Numbered from the stretch's first letter, positions 16,657 through 25,920 are shown. The stretch is DNA of 64,000 nt from NORP240 sp942492445 (GCA_942492445.1 CALOEW010000031.1:1-64000), one strand, 5' to 3'. A program made the numbers and translations. The notes: generated by a model not told the origin, from the sequence alone.

Positions 16657-19350
16657 ATGCCGCAGCCACAGTCCTTGCCAACCACCCAGTATCTGGAGTT
16701 GTTTGATGTCCGTGACCTCGAATCACGCCTGCAGGCCGGGGAGAATCCCATTACCCTGTTTAAAGATGTCATCGAGCAGGCGAACCGGGAACTGGACAAT
16801 CGGTTCCTGGCAGATGAAGACATCGCTCTCCTGGTCAGAAGCCGAGCCCATTTCATCGATCAGGTGCTGGCCCAGGCATGGAATCACTTTCCCTGGCCTG
16901 ACCAGAAAAACATCTCCCTTGTCGCTGTAGGCGGTTACGGCCGTGGTGAACTTCATCCTCACTCCGATATTGATCTGTTGATTCTGACGCGTAACAGTCG
17001 GGTTGCCGGATACAAATCCTTTATCAGTGATTTCCTTACCCTGCTGTGGGATATCAACCTGGAGATAGGGCAGAGTGTCCGCTCCCTCAAACAGTGCAAA
17101 CAGGAAGCAAAAGCCGACATCACGGTTGCCACCGCCTTGATGGAGTCGCGCACCATTGCCGGGCCTCCGGGCCTGCGGGAGGAAATGGAGAAACTCACTT
17201 CCAGCAGGAGCATCTGGCCAATCAAGCATTTTTTACGCGCCAAGTGGGATGAACAGATTGCCCGCCATGACAAATACTATGACATCGATTACGCCCTGGA
17301 ACCTAACATCAAGACTTCCCCGGGCGGACTGCGGGATATACAGACTATTGCCTGGGTGACCAAGCGACAGTTTGGCGCCCGTGACTTCCACGACCTGGTC
17401 AAGCTGGGCTTCCTGAATCCCTCCGAAGAATCCATTTTTGACGAAGGCCAGAAATTTCTCTGGAAACTGCGCTACGGACTCCATTTTCTGGCCGGCCGCC
17501 GGGAAGATCGCCTGCTGTTCGACAAGCAGAAGGAACTGGCAGCCATGCTGGGCTACAGGGACGACGACAGAAGCCTGGCGGTAGAGCAGCTTATGCAGCG
17601 TTACTACCAGGTCGTGGCGAGTCTTCGCGAGTTGAACGACGTACTGTTGCAACATCTGGACGAAGCGATACTGCGTGCCAACGAAAAGGAAAAAATTGTT
17701 GCCATCAACAAACGTTTCCAGATTCACAATGGATATATCGAGGCCCGCAGCAACGGCGTCTTCAAACGGTTTCCATTCGCCTTGATAGAAATTTTTGTAT
17801 TGATGGCGCAGAATCCACAGATTCAGGGAGTGCGCGCCTCAACCATCCGCCTGATAAGGGACCACCGCCACCTGGTCGATGAAAAATTTCGCAACGACAT
17901 CAGAAACACTTCCTTGTTCATGGAACTGCTGCGCTCTACCCATATGTTGACGCTGCAACTGCGACGCATGGCCCGCTACGGAATCCTCGGCAGATACCTG
18001 CCGGAATTCGGGCAGATTACGGGAAAGATGCAACACGATCTTTTCCACATCTACACAGTGGACGCCCACACGTTACAGGTCGTGGAAAACATGCGCCGCT
18101 TTCTGCTTCCGGACGCAGAGGAGAAATACCCGGTCGCCGCCCATATCGCCAGAAACCTGCCCAAGCTCGAATTGTTGTACATTGCCGGCCTCTATCACGA
18201 CATCGCCAAGGGACGGGGTGGCGATCATTCCAAGCTTGGCAGGACAGACGCTGAGGAATTCTGCCGGCGGCACTACCTGAGTGAGTGGGATACCAAACTC
18301 GTTTCCTGGCTTGTACAAAAGCACCTGCTGATGTCGATGACCGCGCAGCGTAAAGACATTTCCGATCCGGAAGTGATTCACGAGTTCGCCCTCGAAGTGG
18401 GTGACAAGTTGCATCTGGATTATCTTTACGCTCTTACCGTCGCTGATATCTGTGCCACCAATCCGAATCTCTGGAATGCATGGCGCGCCGCTCTGCTTCG
18501 TCAACTGTACCTGAACACCAAGCGGGTGCTGCGTCTGGGTCTGGAGAACCCCCTCAATCGCGAAGAGAGAATCCGTGACAAACAACTATCGGCGCAGCTC
18601 AAACTCAAGGACCGTGGCATGAACGAAGCGGACATCGACAGGATCTGGGAAAATGCAGCCGATGAGTATTTTGTCCGTGAGTCAGTGGCCAACATCTGCT
18701 GGCACACAGAATGTATTCATGAGCATGATTCATCGGCACCGTTGATCGCCATCAAGGACACTGTGGAAAACACCATTGAAGGTGGTACTCAGATATTTAT
18801 TTACATGCCCAATACTGATTATCTGTTCGCCAACAGCACCGCGGCTTTCGAAAAACTGAACCTCAATATTCAGAATGCCAGAATTTTCACTTCCGCCAAT
18901 GGCTACTGCATGGATACCTACACAGTGCTCGAGAACACCGGCACGCCCGTGGGCGACCGGCCCGATCGCATCGCGCAAATCAGTAAGGTGCTGCTTGATC
19001 ACATTCAACACAACCAGTCCTACGTTCCACCAGTCAGCCGCAAACCGGCCCGTCAACTCAAACATTTCAGCCAGCACGTGGAAGCGGAACTGATCAACAA
19101 TCCAGACAAACCCTATTCAACTCTGGAGATTAACTGCCCGGATCGGCCCGGAATTCTTGCGTCAGTGGGCAAGATTTTTGCCCAGAACCAGATCAATCTC
19201 ATGGACGCCAGGATCACCACCCTCGGAGAACGAGTCGAGGACCTGTTCTTCATTACCGATAAAGACAATCGACCTATCACCGATACTGAGGTGGCGGATA
19301 ATCTGACCACACAAATCAAGAACCGTCTGGAGGAGCGCTTCGCGACCTAG
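16657..19350 (+). CDS. glnD: Bifunctional [PII] uridylyltransferase/uridylyl-removing enzyme
   Basis: Glutamine sensor that uridylylates PII proteins under nitrogen limitation and removes UMP under sufficiency. The 897 residues comprise the nucleotidyltransferase motif GGYGRGE at 92-98 with SDIDLLIL at 103-110, a linker helical region, the HD domain (YHDIAKGRGGDHS) near residue 515, and two C-terminal ACT domains (IYMPNTDYLFANS and LEINCPDRPGILASVGKIF). Full length for the family. The stop codon TAG is formed by the first three bases of an inverted-repeat element (family A). Confidence 0.98.
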   Translation: MPQPQSLPTTQYLELFDVRDLESRLQAGENPITLFKDVIEQANRELDNRFLADEDIALLVRSRAHFIDQVLAQAWNHFPWPDQKNISLVAVGGYGRGELHPHSDIDLLILTRNSRVAGYKSFISDFLTLLWDINLEIGQSVRSLKQCKQEAKADITVATALMESRTIAGPPGLREEMEKLTSSRSIWPIKHFLRAKWDEQIARHDKYYDIDYALEPNIKTSPGGLRDIQTIAWVTKRQFGARDFHDLVKLGFLNPSEESIFDEGQKFLWKLRYGLHFLAGRREDRLLFDKQKELAAMLGYRDDDRSLAVEQLMQRYYQVVASLRELNDVLLQHLDEAILRANEKEKIVAINKRFQIHNGYIEARSNGVFKRFPFALIEIFVLMAQNPQIQGVRASTIRLIRDHRHLVDEKFRNDIRNTSLFMELLRSTHMLTLQLRRMARYGILGRYLPEFGQITGKMQHDLFHIYTVDAHTLQVVENMRRFLLPDAEEKYPVAAHIARNLPKLELLYIAGLYHDIAKGRGGDHSKLGRTDAEEFCRRHYLSEWDTKLVSWLVQKHLLMSMTAQRKDISDPEVIHEFALEVGDKLHLDYLYALTVADICATNPNLWNAWRAALLRQLYLNTKRVLRLGLENPLNREERIRDKQLSAQLKLKDRGMNEADIDRIWENAADEYFVRESVANICWHTECIHEHDSSAPLIAIKDTVENTIEGGTQIFIYMPNTDYLFANSTAAFEKLNLNIQNARIFTSANGYCMDTYTVLENTGTPVGDRPDRIAQISKVLLDHIQHNQSYVPPVSRKPARQLKHFSQHVEAELINNPDKPYSTLEINCPDRPGILASVGKIFAQNQINLMDARITTLGERVEDLFFITDKDNRPITDTEVADNLTTQIKNRLEERFAT

Positions 19351-19493
19351 CAGGCTGTTGAAAAACGTGATGAGCGCAGCCAAGGCGAGGCAAAAACTGG
19401 CGAAAAAGCGCAGTTTACCGGGTGTAAATGAGCATTTTGAGCCAGTTTTTAACGAAGCACTGGCAAGCGCAATAGTTTTTCAACAGCCTGCTA
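19348..19493. repeat. Family A inverted-repeat element (MITE-like), complete copy
   Basis: A 146-bp element with perfect 19-bp terminal inverted repeats TAGCAGGCTGTTGAAAAAC. Inside is a second nested inverted repeat (AAAAACTGGC ... GCCAGTTTTT), so the whole can fold into a long two-tier hairpin. There is no coding capacity. Its first three bases are the glnD stop codon. An internally deleted relative lies at 43478-43546, also ending at a stop codon. It looks like a non-autonomous transposon remnant or REP-like 3'-end element. Confidence 0.85.
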
Positions 19494-19530
19494 GGGAACC
19501 TCTGATTAATTTCCGTGATGCTCTGCGGTA
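19492..19530. repeat. Family B repeat end abutting the family A element
   Basis: TAGGGAACCTCTGATTAA and then ATGCTCTGCGG match the inverted right end of the complete family B element at 46254-46428 for about 38 bp, then diverge. It starts exactly where the family A element ends, so the two element types are stacked behind glnD. Confidence 0.65.
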
Positions 19531-19594
19531 AATAGTCAGAAGTTCCGTAGCGGTGGCAGACTGGCCAGGTCGCAGAACAGGAGTACAGACCACA

Positions 19595-19942
19595 ATGATC
19601 CATGTCTACGGAATTCGCAACTGCGATACCATCAGAAAAACGCTGAACTGGTTGACTGAAAATCACCTGACCTACCGGTTTCACGATTACCGTAAAGAAG
19701 GCCTGTCTGAACCACTGCTTGGGAAATTTCTGGCCCGCTACTCAGTCGACGACCTGATCAATCGGCGAGGGACTACCTGGCGGCAGCTTCCGGAAAGCGT
19801 CAGAAAGGACCTTACCGAAGAATCCGCCAGAGCTCTGATGCTGGAGAAACCCTCCCTGATAAGGCGTCCCATTCTGACCGACGGCAACAGCTGGCTGCTC
19901 GGTTTCGACCCGCAAGCCATTGCCCGAACTCTGATTTCCTGA
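19595..19942 (+). CDS. Spx/ArsC-like thioredoxin-fold protein (YffB type)
   Basis: Small 115-residue protein of the arsenate reductase (ArsC)/Spx/YffB family. From the ATG at 19595: MIHVYGIRNCDTIRKTLNWL, with a single Cys in the CxxC-like position (CDTI), LTYRFHDYRKEGL, and the typical C-terminal PSLIRRPIL with the Arg-Pro signature. In E. coli the relative yffB lies next to dapE, and here the gene directly precedes dapD-dapE, which supports the assignment. Whether it reduces a substrate or only has the fold is not known. A start 14 codons upstream adds an unconserved leader. Confidence 0.85.
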   Translation: MIHVYGIRNCDTIRKTLNWLTENHLTYRFHDYRKEGLSEPLLGKFLARYSVDDLINRRGTTWRQLPESVRKDLTEESARALMLEKPSLIRRPILTDGNSWLLGFDPQAIARTLIS

Positions 19943-19966
19943 CTCAATTTCTGCAAAGGTCTTTAC

Positions 19967-21010
19967 ATGACTACCGACACAATTCACAGCTTCGCATTTG
20001 GCGTCGCAACCAAGAATAACCAGGGTGAGATCATCGAAGCGTATTACCCTGCTCCGTTGAGGAATCCCGAGCCGGAAATGATGCAGGTCGTTTGCGAATG
20101 TCTTGGCATCAATGAAGCGGACAATCTGCTGGTGGAGCTTGGTAACGACCAGGTGGCAAGTCTGCAGAACCGACTGGACGGTGCGGGTTACGTCGCGCAG
20201 GCGGCGCTGGTCCGCGAATTGGCTTCGAGTCAGTCCTGCCGTATTGCCTGCCTTATAGCGGAGGATCGCGCGCCCTCATCCGCTGCCGAAGTATTCCTCA
20301 AACTTCACCTGCTATCCCATCGGCTGGCTGTACCCAACAGCCTCAATCTCGACGGAATCTTTGGCCGGCTCCACAACCTGGCCTGGACGAACCAGGGCCC
20401 GATAGAACTCAGCGAACTGCCCGGCAGGCAACTGCAATGCCGATTGGCTGGACAGCCATTGGAAATCCAGTCGGTGGACAAATTCCCGAAGATGACCAAC
20501 TATGTGGTGCCACCGGGAGTGCGCATAGCCGATACTGCGAGAGTCCGTCTTGGTGCCTACCTTGGAACTGGTACAACCGTGATGCATGAGGGGTTCGTCA
20601 ACTACAATGCCGGAAGCGCCGGCAAGGCCATGATCGAGGGTCGGATTTCCGCCAGTGTCATGGTCGGAGAAGGAAGCGACCTGGGAGGGGGATGCAGTAT
20701 CATGGGTACACTTTCAGGTGGAGGAACAGAGGTGATTTCTGTCGGAGAGAACTGCCTGATCGGCGCCAATGCCGGTATTGGATTTTCCCTCGGTGATCGT
20801 TGCATCATCGAGGCCGGTCTCTATGTGACAGCCGGTACCAAAATCAATTTGCTGAACCCAAACGGTGAACTGGCAAGAACGGTCAAGGCCCTGGAGTTGT
20901 CTAAACAGAACGACCTGCTGTTTCGGCGCAATTCATTGACCGGCACGGTTGAGTGCCTGCCCAACAAGGCGGCCATCGAGCTCAATGAAGAACTTCACAG
21001 TCATAACTAG
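19967..21010 (+). CDS. dapD: Tetrahydrodipicolinate N-succinyltransferase
   Basis: Succinylates tetrahydrodipicolinate in the lysine/diaminopimelate pathway. The 347 residues correspond to the longer Pseudomonas-type DapD: an N-terminal globular domain, then the hexapeptide beta-helix (RLGAYLGTGTTVMHEGFVNYNAG, ASVMVGEGSDLGGGCSIMGTL, GENCLIGANAGIGFSLGDRC). It is 24 bp after the Spx-like gene and 9 bp before dapE, so the two lysine genes form one operon. Confidence 0.96.
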   Translation: MTTDTIHSFAFGVATKNNQGEIIEAYYPAPLRNPEPEMMQVVCECLGINEADNLLVELGNDQVASLQNRLDGAGYVAQAALVRELASSQSCRIACLIAEDRAPSSAAEVFLKLHLLSHRLAVPNSLNLDGIFGRLHNLAWTNQGPIELSELPGRQLQCRLAGQPLEIQSVDKFPKMTNYVVPPGVRIADTARVRLGAYLGTGTTVMHEGFVNYNAGSAGKAMIEGRISASVMVGEGSDLGGGCSIMGTLSGGGTEVISVGENCLIGANAGIGFSLGDRCIIEAGLYVTAGTKINLLNPNGELARTVKALELSKQNDLLFRRNSLTGTVECLPNKAAIELNEELHSHN

Positions 21011-21019
21011 GCCTAACCC

Positions 21020-22141
21020 ATGAGCACGACGCTGGAACTGGCCAGAGAACTTATAGGCAGGGAGTCCATCACACCGGAAGACGCAGGGTGTCAGGACATT
21101 CTCATACATCGGCTGGAAAAGCTGGGCTTTCAGATCGACCGCCTGCCCTTCGATGATGTTGACAACTTCTGGGCCCAGTGCGGATCTCAGAAGCCCTTGC
21201 TGGTGTTTGCCGGCCACACCGACGTCGTCCCGCCAGGGCCACAGGGTGCGTGGGCATCACATCCATTCCAACCCAGCGAACGAGATGGTGTGCTTTACGG
21301 TCGTGGGGCGGCGGACATGAAAGGTTCCCTCGCCGCCATGATCTGTGCCTGTGAGGAGTTCCTGCAAACCCGTGAACCACGCGGCTCTCTGGGGTTTCTT
21401 ATTACCAGCGACGAGGAAGGCGCAGCGGAAAATGGCACTGTACGGGTTATGGAATGGCTGGAGCGGCGCAACATCGGCATCGATTACTGTATTGTCGGTG
21501 AACCCAGCAGCAGTGAAAATCTCGGCGATACTGTCAAGATCGGACGCCGTGGTTCCCTGAATGGAAGACTCACAGTAACAGGCGTACAAGGGCACGTGGC
21601 TTATCCTCACCTGGCAGACAATCCGATTCATCGGGCACTGATACCTCTCACCAATCTGATTGCGGAGAAATGGGACGAGGGAAACGAATCGTTTCCTCCC
21701 ACCTCACTCCAGATTTCCAATGTTCACGCCGGTACGGGTGCAACCAATGTGATTCCCGGAACGATGCAGGTAGATTTCAATCTGCGCTTCTCTACCGAAA
21801 TGACAGACGAGAAAATTCGCCGGCGGTGTGAGGAAATCCTTGAAGCGCAAGGTCTGAACTACCGGCTGGATTGGCAGTTGTCGGGATTGCCGTTTCTGAC
21901 TACCGGAGGAGAACTGGTGGAAGCGGCGAGTGCCGTGATCAGGGAACAGCAAGGCCTCGAGCCACTATTGTCCACCAGCGGAGGAACATCCGATGGACGC
22001 TTCATCGCTCCCTGTGGCGCTCAGGTGATTGAGTTGGGACCCTGTAATCGATCGATCCACAAGGTAAATGAGAACGTCTCCATCAGGGAGCTGGACGAAT
22101 TGACTGCCTTGTACCGGGGCATTCTGGAAAAGCTGCTCTGA
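21020..22141 (+). CDS. dapE: Succinyl-diaminopimelate desuccinylase
   Basis: M20 metallopeptidase-fold enzyme that hydrolyses N-succinyl-LL-diaminopimelate. The 373 residues show the di-zinc motifs FAGHTDVVPPGP, GRGAADMKGSLAAM, and the catalytic Glu region SDEEGAAENGT, plus a dimerisation domain (GRLTVTGVQGHVAYPHLADNPIH) and the C-terminal STSGGTSDGRFI and GPCNRSIHKVNE. Acts directly after DapD/DapC in making meso-DAP for peptidoglycan and lysine. Confidence 0.98.
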   Translation: MSTTLELARELIGRESITPEDAGCQDILIHRLEKLGFQIDRLPFDDVDNFWAQCGSQKPLLVFAGHTDVVPPGPQGAWASHPFQPSERDGVLYGRGAADMKGSLAAMICACEEFLQTREPRGSLGFLITSDEEGAAENGTVRVMEWLERRNIGIDYCIVGEPSSSENLGDTVKIGRRGSLNGRLTVTGVQGHVAYPHLADNPIHRALIPLTNLIAEKWDEGNESFPPTSLQISNVHAGTGATNVIPGTMQVDFNLRFSTEMTDEKIRRRCEEILEAQGLNYRLDWQLSGLPFLTTGGELVEAASAVIREQQGLEPLLSTSGGTSDGRFIAPCGAQVIELGPCNRSIHKVNENVSIRELDELTALYRGILEKLL

Positions 22142-22198
22142 CAGCATGTCCCTGCCAGGGAAACTCAGCCCGGCTCAAGTCTCCTGACTTTCGGTCTT

Positions 22199-23011
22199 TC
22201 AGCGGCTTCCAGGAAACTGCCCGGTTACGTAGATATCAAACCTGCTGCTCTTTCCCTCCAGCCGGTATGTCGGAATCTGACCATTGAAATCCGTGGAGCG
22301 TGCCGGTCGTTTAATCACTACTCTGCGTCTGGCTATTTGAAGAGCGTCACGAAGTAACTGCTCCTCCCAGCCTTTTTCCCTGTTGCCGGAAAAAAATTGT
22401 TGCAGAACATACATGTCTTTCTTGACCCGTGCACTTTTACTGCGCACAGGAAACATCGGATCGAGGTAGACGACATCGAAATCTGCTTCAGGCTTGTAGT
22501 CCGCCAGGCTGGACCGGGCCAGGTCCATGCGGGATGCAGCCTGGCGTACACTTGAGTCCTGCGACGACCTGGCTCGCCTGAGGCCGTCAAACAGCAGTGC
22601 GTGTACAATCGGATTTCGCTCAAGCAACTGCATTCGGCATCCCGCGCTGGCAAGCAGATAGGAGTCCTTCCCCAGACCCGCCGTAGCATCGAGGACAGTC
22701 GGATACAAACCGGGTTTGATACCTACAGCCCGGGATATCGCCTGCCGATTTACCCGGTTTCGGATCCGGTAATCCAGCGTCGGATTCTCAAAATCGACAC
22801 GAACCGGCCCCGGTGCAGCGGCGCGGTTAAGAACAAGCTCCAACCCGGATTGGGTCACACACAATAGAAATTCAAAACCGCAGTCGCCGGTCTCGGTCAC
22901 ACAGGTAAGGTGAAGTTCGTCGGCCAGTCGTAATGCCTGCTTTTCAAGCACGGTTTTGTCCCCGGGAGAGATGCCCCGGGTTGTAGCTACCATCACGGCG
23001 ATCTGATTCAT
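22199..23011 (-). CDS. rsmJ: 16S rRNA (guanine1516-N2)-methyltransferase
   Basis: SAM-dependent methyltransferase of the RsmJ (YhiQ) family acting on 16S rRNA. The 270 residues carry the SAM-binding motif VLDATAGLGKDSYLLASAG and the acidic second motif LLERNPIVHALLFDGL; the catalytic-site segment VVYLDPMFPVRSKSARVKKDM is typical. It converges with dapE and is 6 bp after uppP on the same strand. Confidence 0.93.
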   Translation of the reverse strand: MNQIAVMVATTRGISPGDKTVLEKQALRLADELHLTCVTETGDCGFEFLLCVTQSGLELVLNRAAAPGPVRVDFENPTLDYRIRNRVNRQAISRAVGIKPGLYPTVLDATAGLGKDSYLLASAGCRMQLLERNPIVHALLFDGLRRARSSQDSSVRQAASRMDLARSSLADYKPEADFDVVYLDPMFPVRSKSARVKKDMYVLQQFFSGNREKGWEEQLLRDALQIARRRVVIKRPARSTDFNGQIPTYRLEGKSSRFDIYVTGQFPGSR

Positions 23012-23017
23012 TGGATT

Positions 23018-23833
23018 TCATGCCCGCAGGGGAGAGAAGTGGATTGCAAACAACAGCACGCCCAGCAGCACGCGGTAGACGACAAATGGAATAAAACCCA
23101 GTTGCTGAATCAACTTGAGAAAATAGTGAATACAGAAATAAGACACTACACCGGACACCACTGCGCCGTACAGGAGCGTTATCCAGTCCGATACGCTGGC
23201 ACCAACCTGAAAAAAATCCACCATTTTCAGAAGGCCGCTTGCAGCAATGACTGGTATTGCCAAGAGGAAGGAAAACTGTGAGGCCGCATGACGGCTCAGG
23301 TTGACAAACAGCCCCGCTGTCATTGTTACACCGGATCTTGAAGTGCCTGGCAACAGAGCCAGCACCTGCGCCAGACCTATCAGAAGAGCAGTTCTCCAAT
23401 TCAACTGAGTCAGCTCATTTACGGTTCCCTTGCGCCGGTCGGCAAAGTACAGCAACACCGCGAACACAATCGAAGTAATCGCAATCAGCAGGATTGATCT
23501 CGCATATTGTTCTACCAGATCATTCAGCACTAGACCAGCCATTCCCGCAGGTACTGAAGCCAGAAGTATCAGCCAGGCAAGGCTGGACTGATTGGACTTT
23601 GCGCCGCCTGTCAAAGACCGGATCCAGGCGATGCTCAATGCAACGACCTGTGAGCGGAAATAATAGACCACCGCAAACAGACTTCCTACGTGGACGGCCA
23701 CATCAAACACCAGCCCCTGATCTTCCCAACCCAGGATCGCAGCCGGCAGGATTAGGTGTCCGGAACTGGAAACCGGCAGAAACTCAGTAAAGCCCTGGAG
23801 AACTGCTAGAAAAGTGACTTGTAAGGTTTCCAT
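23018..23833 (-). CDS. uppP: Undecaprenyl-diphosphate phosphatase (BacA type)
   Basis: Inner-membrane phosphatase that converts C55-PP to the C55-P carrier and confers bacitracin tolerance. The 271 residues hold about eight membrane segments with the two active-site motifs: LQGFTEFLPVSSSGHLIL near the N-terminus and LLPGTSRSGVTMTAGL in the middle. Complements uppS at 11 kb in the carrier-lipid cycle. It lies between tsaB and rsmJ. Confidence 0.97.
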   Translation of the reverse strand: METLQVTFLAVLQGFTEFLPVSSSGHLILPAAILGWEDQGLVFDVAVHVGSLFAVVYYFRSQVVALSIAWIRSLTGGAKSNQSSLAWLILLASVPAGMAGLVLNDLVEQYARSILLIAITSIVFAVLLYFADRRKGTVNELTQLNWRTALLIGLAQVLALLPGTSRSGVTMTAGLFVNLSRHAASQFSFLLAIPVIAASGLLKMVDFFQVGASVSDWITLLYGAVVSGVVSYFCIHYFLKLIQQLGFIPFVVYRVLLGVLLFAIHFSPLRA

Positions 23834-23850
23834 TTGCTAGTTCACTCCGT

Positions 23851-24546
23851 TCACGTGGCGGTTCGGTATTGCAGATTCTCTTTCAGATAATTTGGTAGTG
23901 CCTGCTCGGCAGGAACAAACTGCTTATCAAGAAACTTTCGACCCGCCAACAGGCATAGACTGTCAACATCAGCGGTACACTTCGAGTCTACAAACTCAAA
24001 ACCGTTCATCAGCTTTTCTGGAAATCTGTCCGGATCCTCCCACCCGTCACCTACTGCTATCCAGATGTCCGTTGACGGATCAATCCAGGGTAATGTGAAA
24101 GCATTACTGTTGGAAACTGTTTCCTCCCCGATTCGTACAATCTGACGTGCTGATATTTGACGGAAGGTTGCAAGGTAAAATTCCTGTTCTCCAGCTTTTC
24201 TGCAGACAGAGACTACAGAAACGGAGAAGTTGAAAAAAGCACTGCAGGCCAGCCACTCCAATGAGGAAATCAGTATCACCGGTATCTCCAGCGCTGCTGC
24301 CAGTCCCTGAACCACGCCAACACCAATTCTGATTCCAGTGAAGGAACCAGGGCCAGCAACTACGGCTATAGCGTCCAGATCGCCAAGTTCCAGCTCCTGT
24401 TCGAACAGTAACCGATTCACTGCAGGGAGCAGAAAGCGACCGTGTGAACGGGAATCTTCGCTCTGTTGCACTGCTACGGAGTTCTGTGATTGCAATATCA
24501 CGGTGCAAACATTGGTCGAGGTATCAATTATCAGAAGGTTTGACAT
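23851..24546 (-). CDS. tsaB: tRNA threonylcarbamoyladenosine biosynthesis protein TsaB
   Basis: Partner of TsaD in making t6A37 on ANN-decoding tRNAs. ASKHA-fold protein: from the ATG at 24546, MSNLLIIDTSTNVCTVIL, SRSHGRFLLPAVNRLL and AIAVVAGPGSFTGIRIGVG, all diagnostic of TsaB. About 231 residues. The open frame extends 25 codons further but without conserved residues and across a terminator hairpin, so the internal ATG is chosen. Confidence 0.95.
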   Translation of the reverse strand: MSNLLIIDTSTNVCTVILQSQNSVAVQQSEDSRSHGRFLLPAVNRLLFEQELELGDLDAIAVVAGPGSFTGIRIGVGVVQGLAAALEIPVILISSLEWLACSAFFNFSVSVVSVCRKAGEQEFYLATFRQISARQIVRIGEETVSNSNAFTLPWIDPSTDIWIAVGDGWEDPDRFPEKLMNGFEFVDSKCTADVDSLCLLAGRKFLDKQFVPAEQALPNYLKENLQYRTAT

Positions 24547-24597
24547 GAATATCCGATCAGAAAGGCAACCTGATAACCGGTTCCGCGAGTAGAATGC

Positions 24598-24628
24598 AAA
24601 AATCCCTCTTGAGGGCTTCAAGAGGGAT
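24598..24628 (-). terminator. Intrinsic terminator after the H1-like gene
   Basis: An 11-bp stem (ATCCCTCTTGA/TCAAGAGGGAT, loop of 5) followed by five T on the minus strand, 86 bp after the H1-like stop and just before tsaB. Confidence 0.8.
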
Positions 24629-24713
24629 CAATGGATCAGGGAGAAAAGCCCGGCATCACCTTTCCTTGGGCAATACCGGGCACGAGTGCTAAAGTTACAT
24701 TATCGATCAGCCA

Positions 24714-25538
24714 CTACTTGGTGCCGGTTTTTTTCCTGGCAGCTGTTTTACGTGGCGCTGCCTTCTTTTTCGCTACTTTTTTCTTTACGGCAGCTTTCTT
24801 CGCCAATGCCTTTTTCTTGGCTGGAGCCTTTTTCTTGGCTGGAGCCTTTTTCTTGGCTGGAGCCTTTTTCTTGGCTGGTGCTTTTTTCTTGCCCGGGGCC
24901 TTTTTCTTGGCAGCCGTCTTTTTCTTGGCTACTTTCTTCTTTAGAGCTGCTTTTTTCTTAGCTACCTTTTTCTTCGTGGCAGCTTTTTTGGTTGAGGCTT
25001 TCTTGGCTACTTTCTTCTTGGCAGCGGTCTTTTTGGTTGCAGCCTTAGGCGCTGTCACCTTCTTTACAGCTTTTTTCTTCGCTACCTTCTTTTTGGCTAC
25101 CTTTTTCGGCGCGGCCTTTTTGGCCATGGCTGCCCGTTTCACTGACTTTTTCCTGACAACCTTCTTCTTTGCCGAAGCTTTCTTTTTCGCAACTTTCTTT
25201 CCAGCTGTGGTCTTCTTTTTCGCTGCTGCCTTCTTTACCGGAGCTTTCTTCTTTCCTGCCGACCGGGCTTTGGCGGCAGCTTTCTTAGCTGCGGCTCTGG
25301 CTTTCGCGGCCGCCTTTTTCGCTGCCTGCTTTTCCTTCATAGCCGCCTTTTTTGCAGCTTTCTTGGCTTTTGCAGTTTCCTCCTTATCTCTTTTGCTATT
25401 CCACTTAGCAGCAAATGCCGCGATAGCTTTTTGCAAAGCTGCCTCGCGCTTCTGCGCAGCAGTCAACTGCTTGACTGCCGCCTTCTTCGCAGGCGATTTC
25501 TTTTTCGCCGCTTTTTTCTTTCCAGTAACTTTAGCCAT
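24714..25538 (-). CDS. Histone H1-like / AlgP-like Lys/Ala-rich DNA-binding protein
   Basis: A 274-residue, extremely basic protein made mostly of Lys and Ala. Only residues 24-60 are of mixed composition (QLTAAQKREAALQKAIAAFA and a WNSKRDKEE segment). The rest is low complexity with KAAAKARAAAKKAAAK blocks and, near the C-terminus, five tandem 7-residue KKKAPAK units encoded by near-identical 21-bp repeats around 24811-24895. Such proteins (AlgP/AlgR3 in Pseudomonas, H1-like proteins elsewhere) bind DNA non-specifically and are prone to repeat-number change. The exact role here is unknown. It is probably monocistronic, with its own terminator and an AT-rich upstream region. Confidence 0.85.
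   Translation of the reverse strand: MAKVTGKKKAAKKKSPAKKAAVKQLTAAQKREAALQKAIAAFAAKWNSKRDKEETAKAKKAAKKAAMKEKQAAKKAAAKARAAAKKAAAKARSAGKKKAPVKKAAAKKKTTAGKKVAKKKASAKKKVVRKKSVKRAAMAKKAAPKKVAKKKVAKKKAVKKVTAPKAATKKTAAKKKVAKKASTKKAATKKKVAKKKAALKKKVAKKKTAAKKKAPGKKKAPAKKKAPAKKKAPAKKKAPAKKKALAKKAAVKKKVAKKKAAPRKTAARKKTGTK
24811..24895. repeat. 21-bp tandem repeats coding KKKAPAK
   Basis: Four to five near-perfect 21-bp units within the 3' part of the H1-like gene, each keeping frame. Unit-number variation would change tail length by 7 residues without frameshift. Confidence 0.85.
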
Positions 25539-25920
25539 CCTCTTAAATCTCCTGTTTAGTGAAACATGCTCTTACCCGGCAAGGTAAGATAAGGCTTCAT
25601 TCGCCGGCAACATAGCACAAAAAAAAATAGGCTAACAGTAATGAAGCATTTTTTCGTGATCTGGAATCAGAAAATCTGACTCCATTGGAAACATCTACCT
25701 AATACTGCACTCAACAAGTATTTCGCTATCTGAATTAAAAACTTTAAGGAATTCAGCTCCGGCTGACATTGCACCTGACAAGTGCAATTGCGCAACTTGC
25801 GTTATTTACATTCCAATTAAAAAAAAAGCCCGGCGACGGCCGGGCTTCTGGAACCTAAATTTACTAATGTAGCGGCTACAAATATCCTGCCAGATACAGT
25901 ATCCCATACTCCTTCGCGGT
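25539..25920. other. AT-rich intergenic region, H1-like gene promoter side
   Basis: About 380 bp, clearly more AT-rich than its surroundings, between the H1-like gene and adk on the same strand. It holds the adk terminator (25819-25847) and presumably the promoter of the H1-like gene; no gene is supported. Confidence 0.6.
25819..25847 (-). terminator. Intrinsic terminator downstream of adk
   Basis: Minus strand: AAGCCCGGC/GCCGGGCTT stem with a 4-nt loop followed by nine T; 74 bp after the adk stop. Confidence 0.9.

Noticed and set aside
24631..25587. A long plus-strand Phe/Ala-rich frame
   Set aside because: It is the antisense shadow of the Lys/Ala-rich H1-like gene (AAG/AAA codons read as CTT/TTT).
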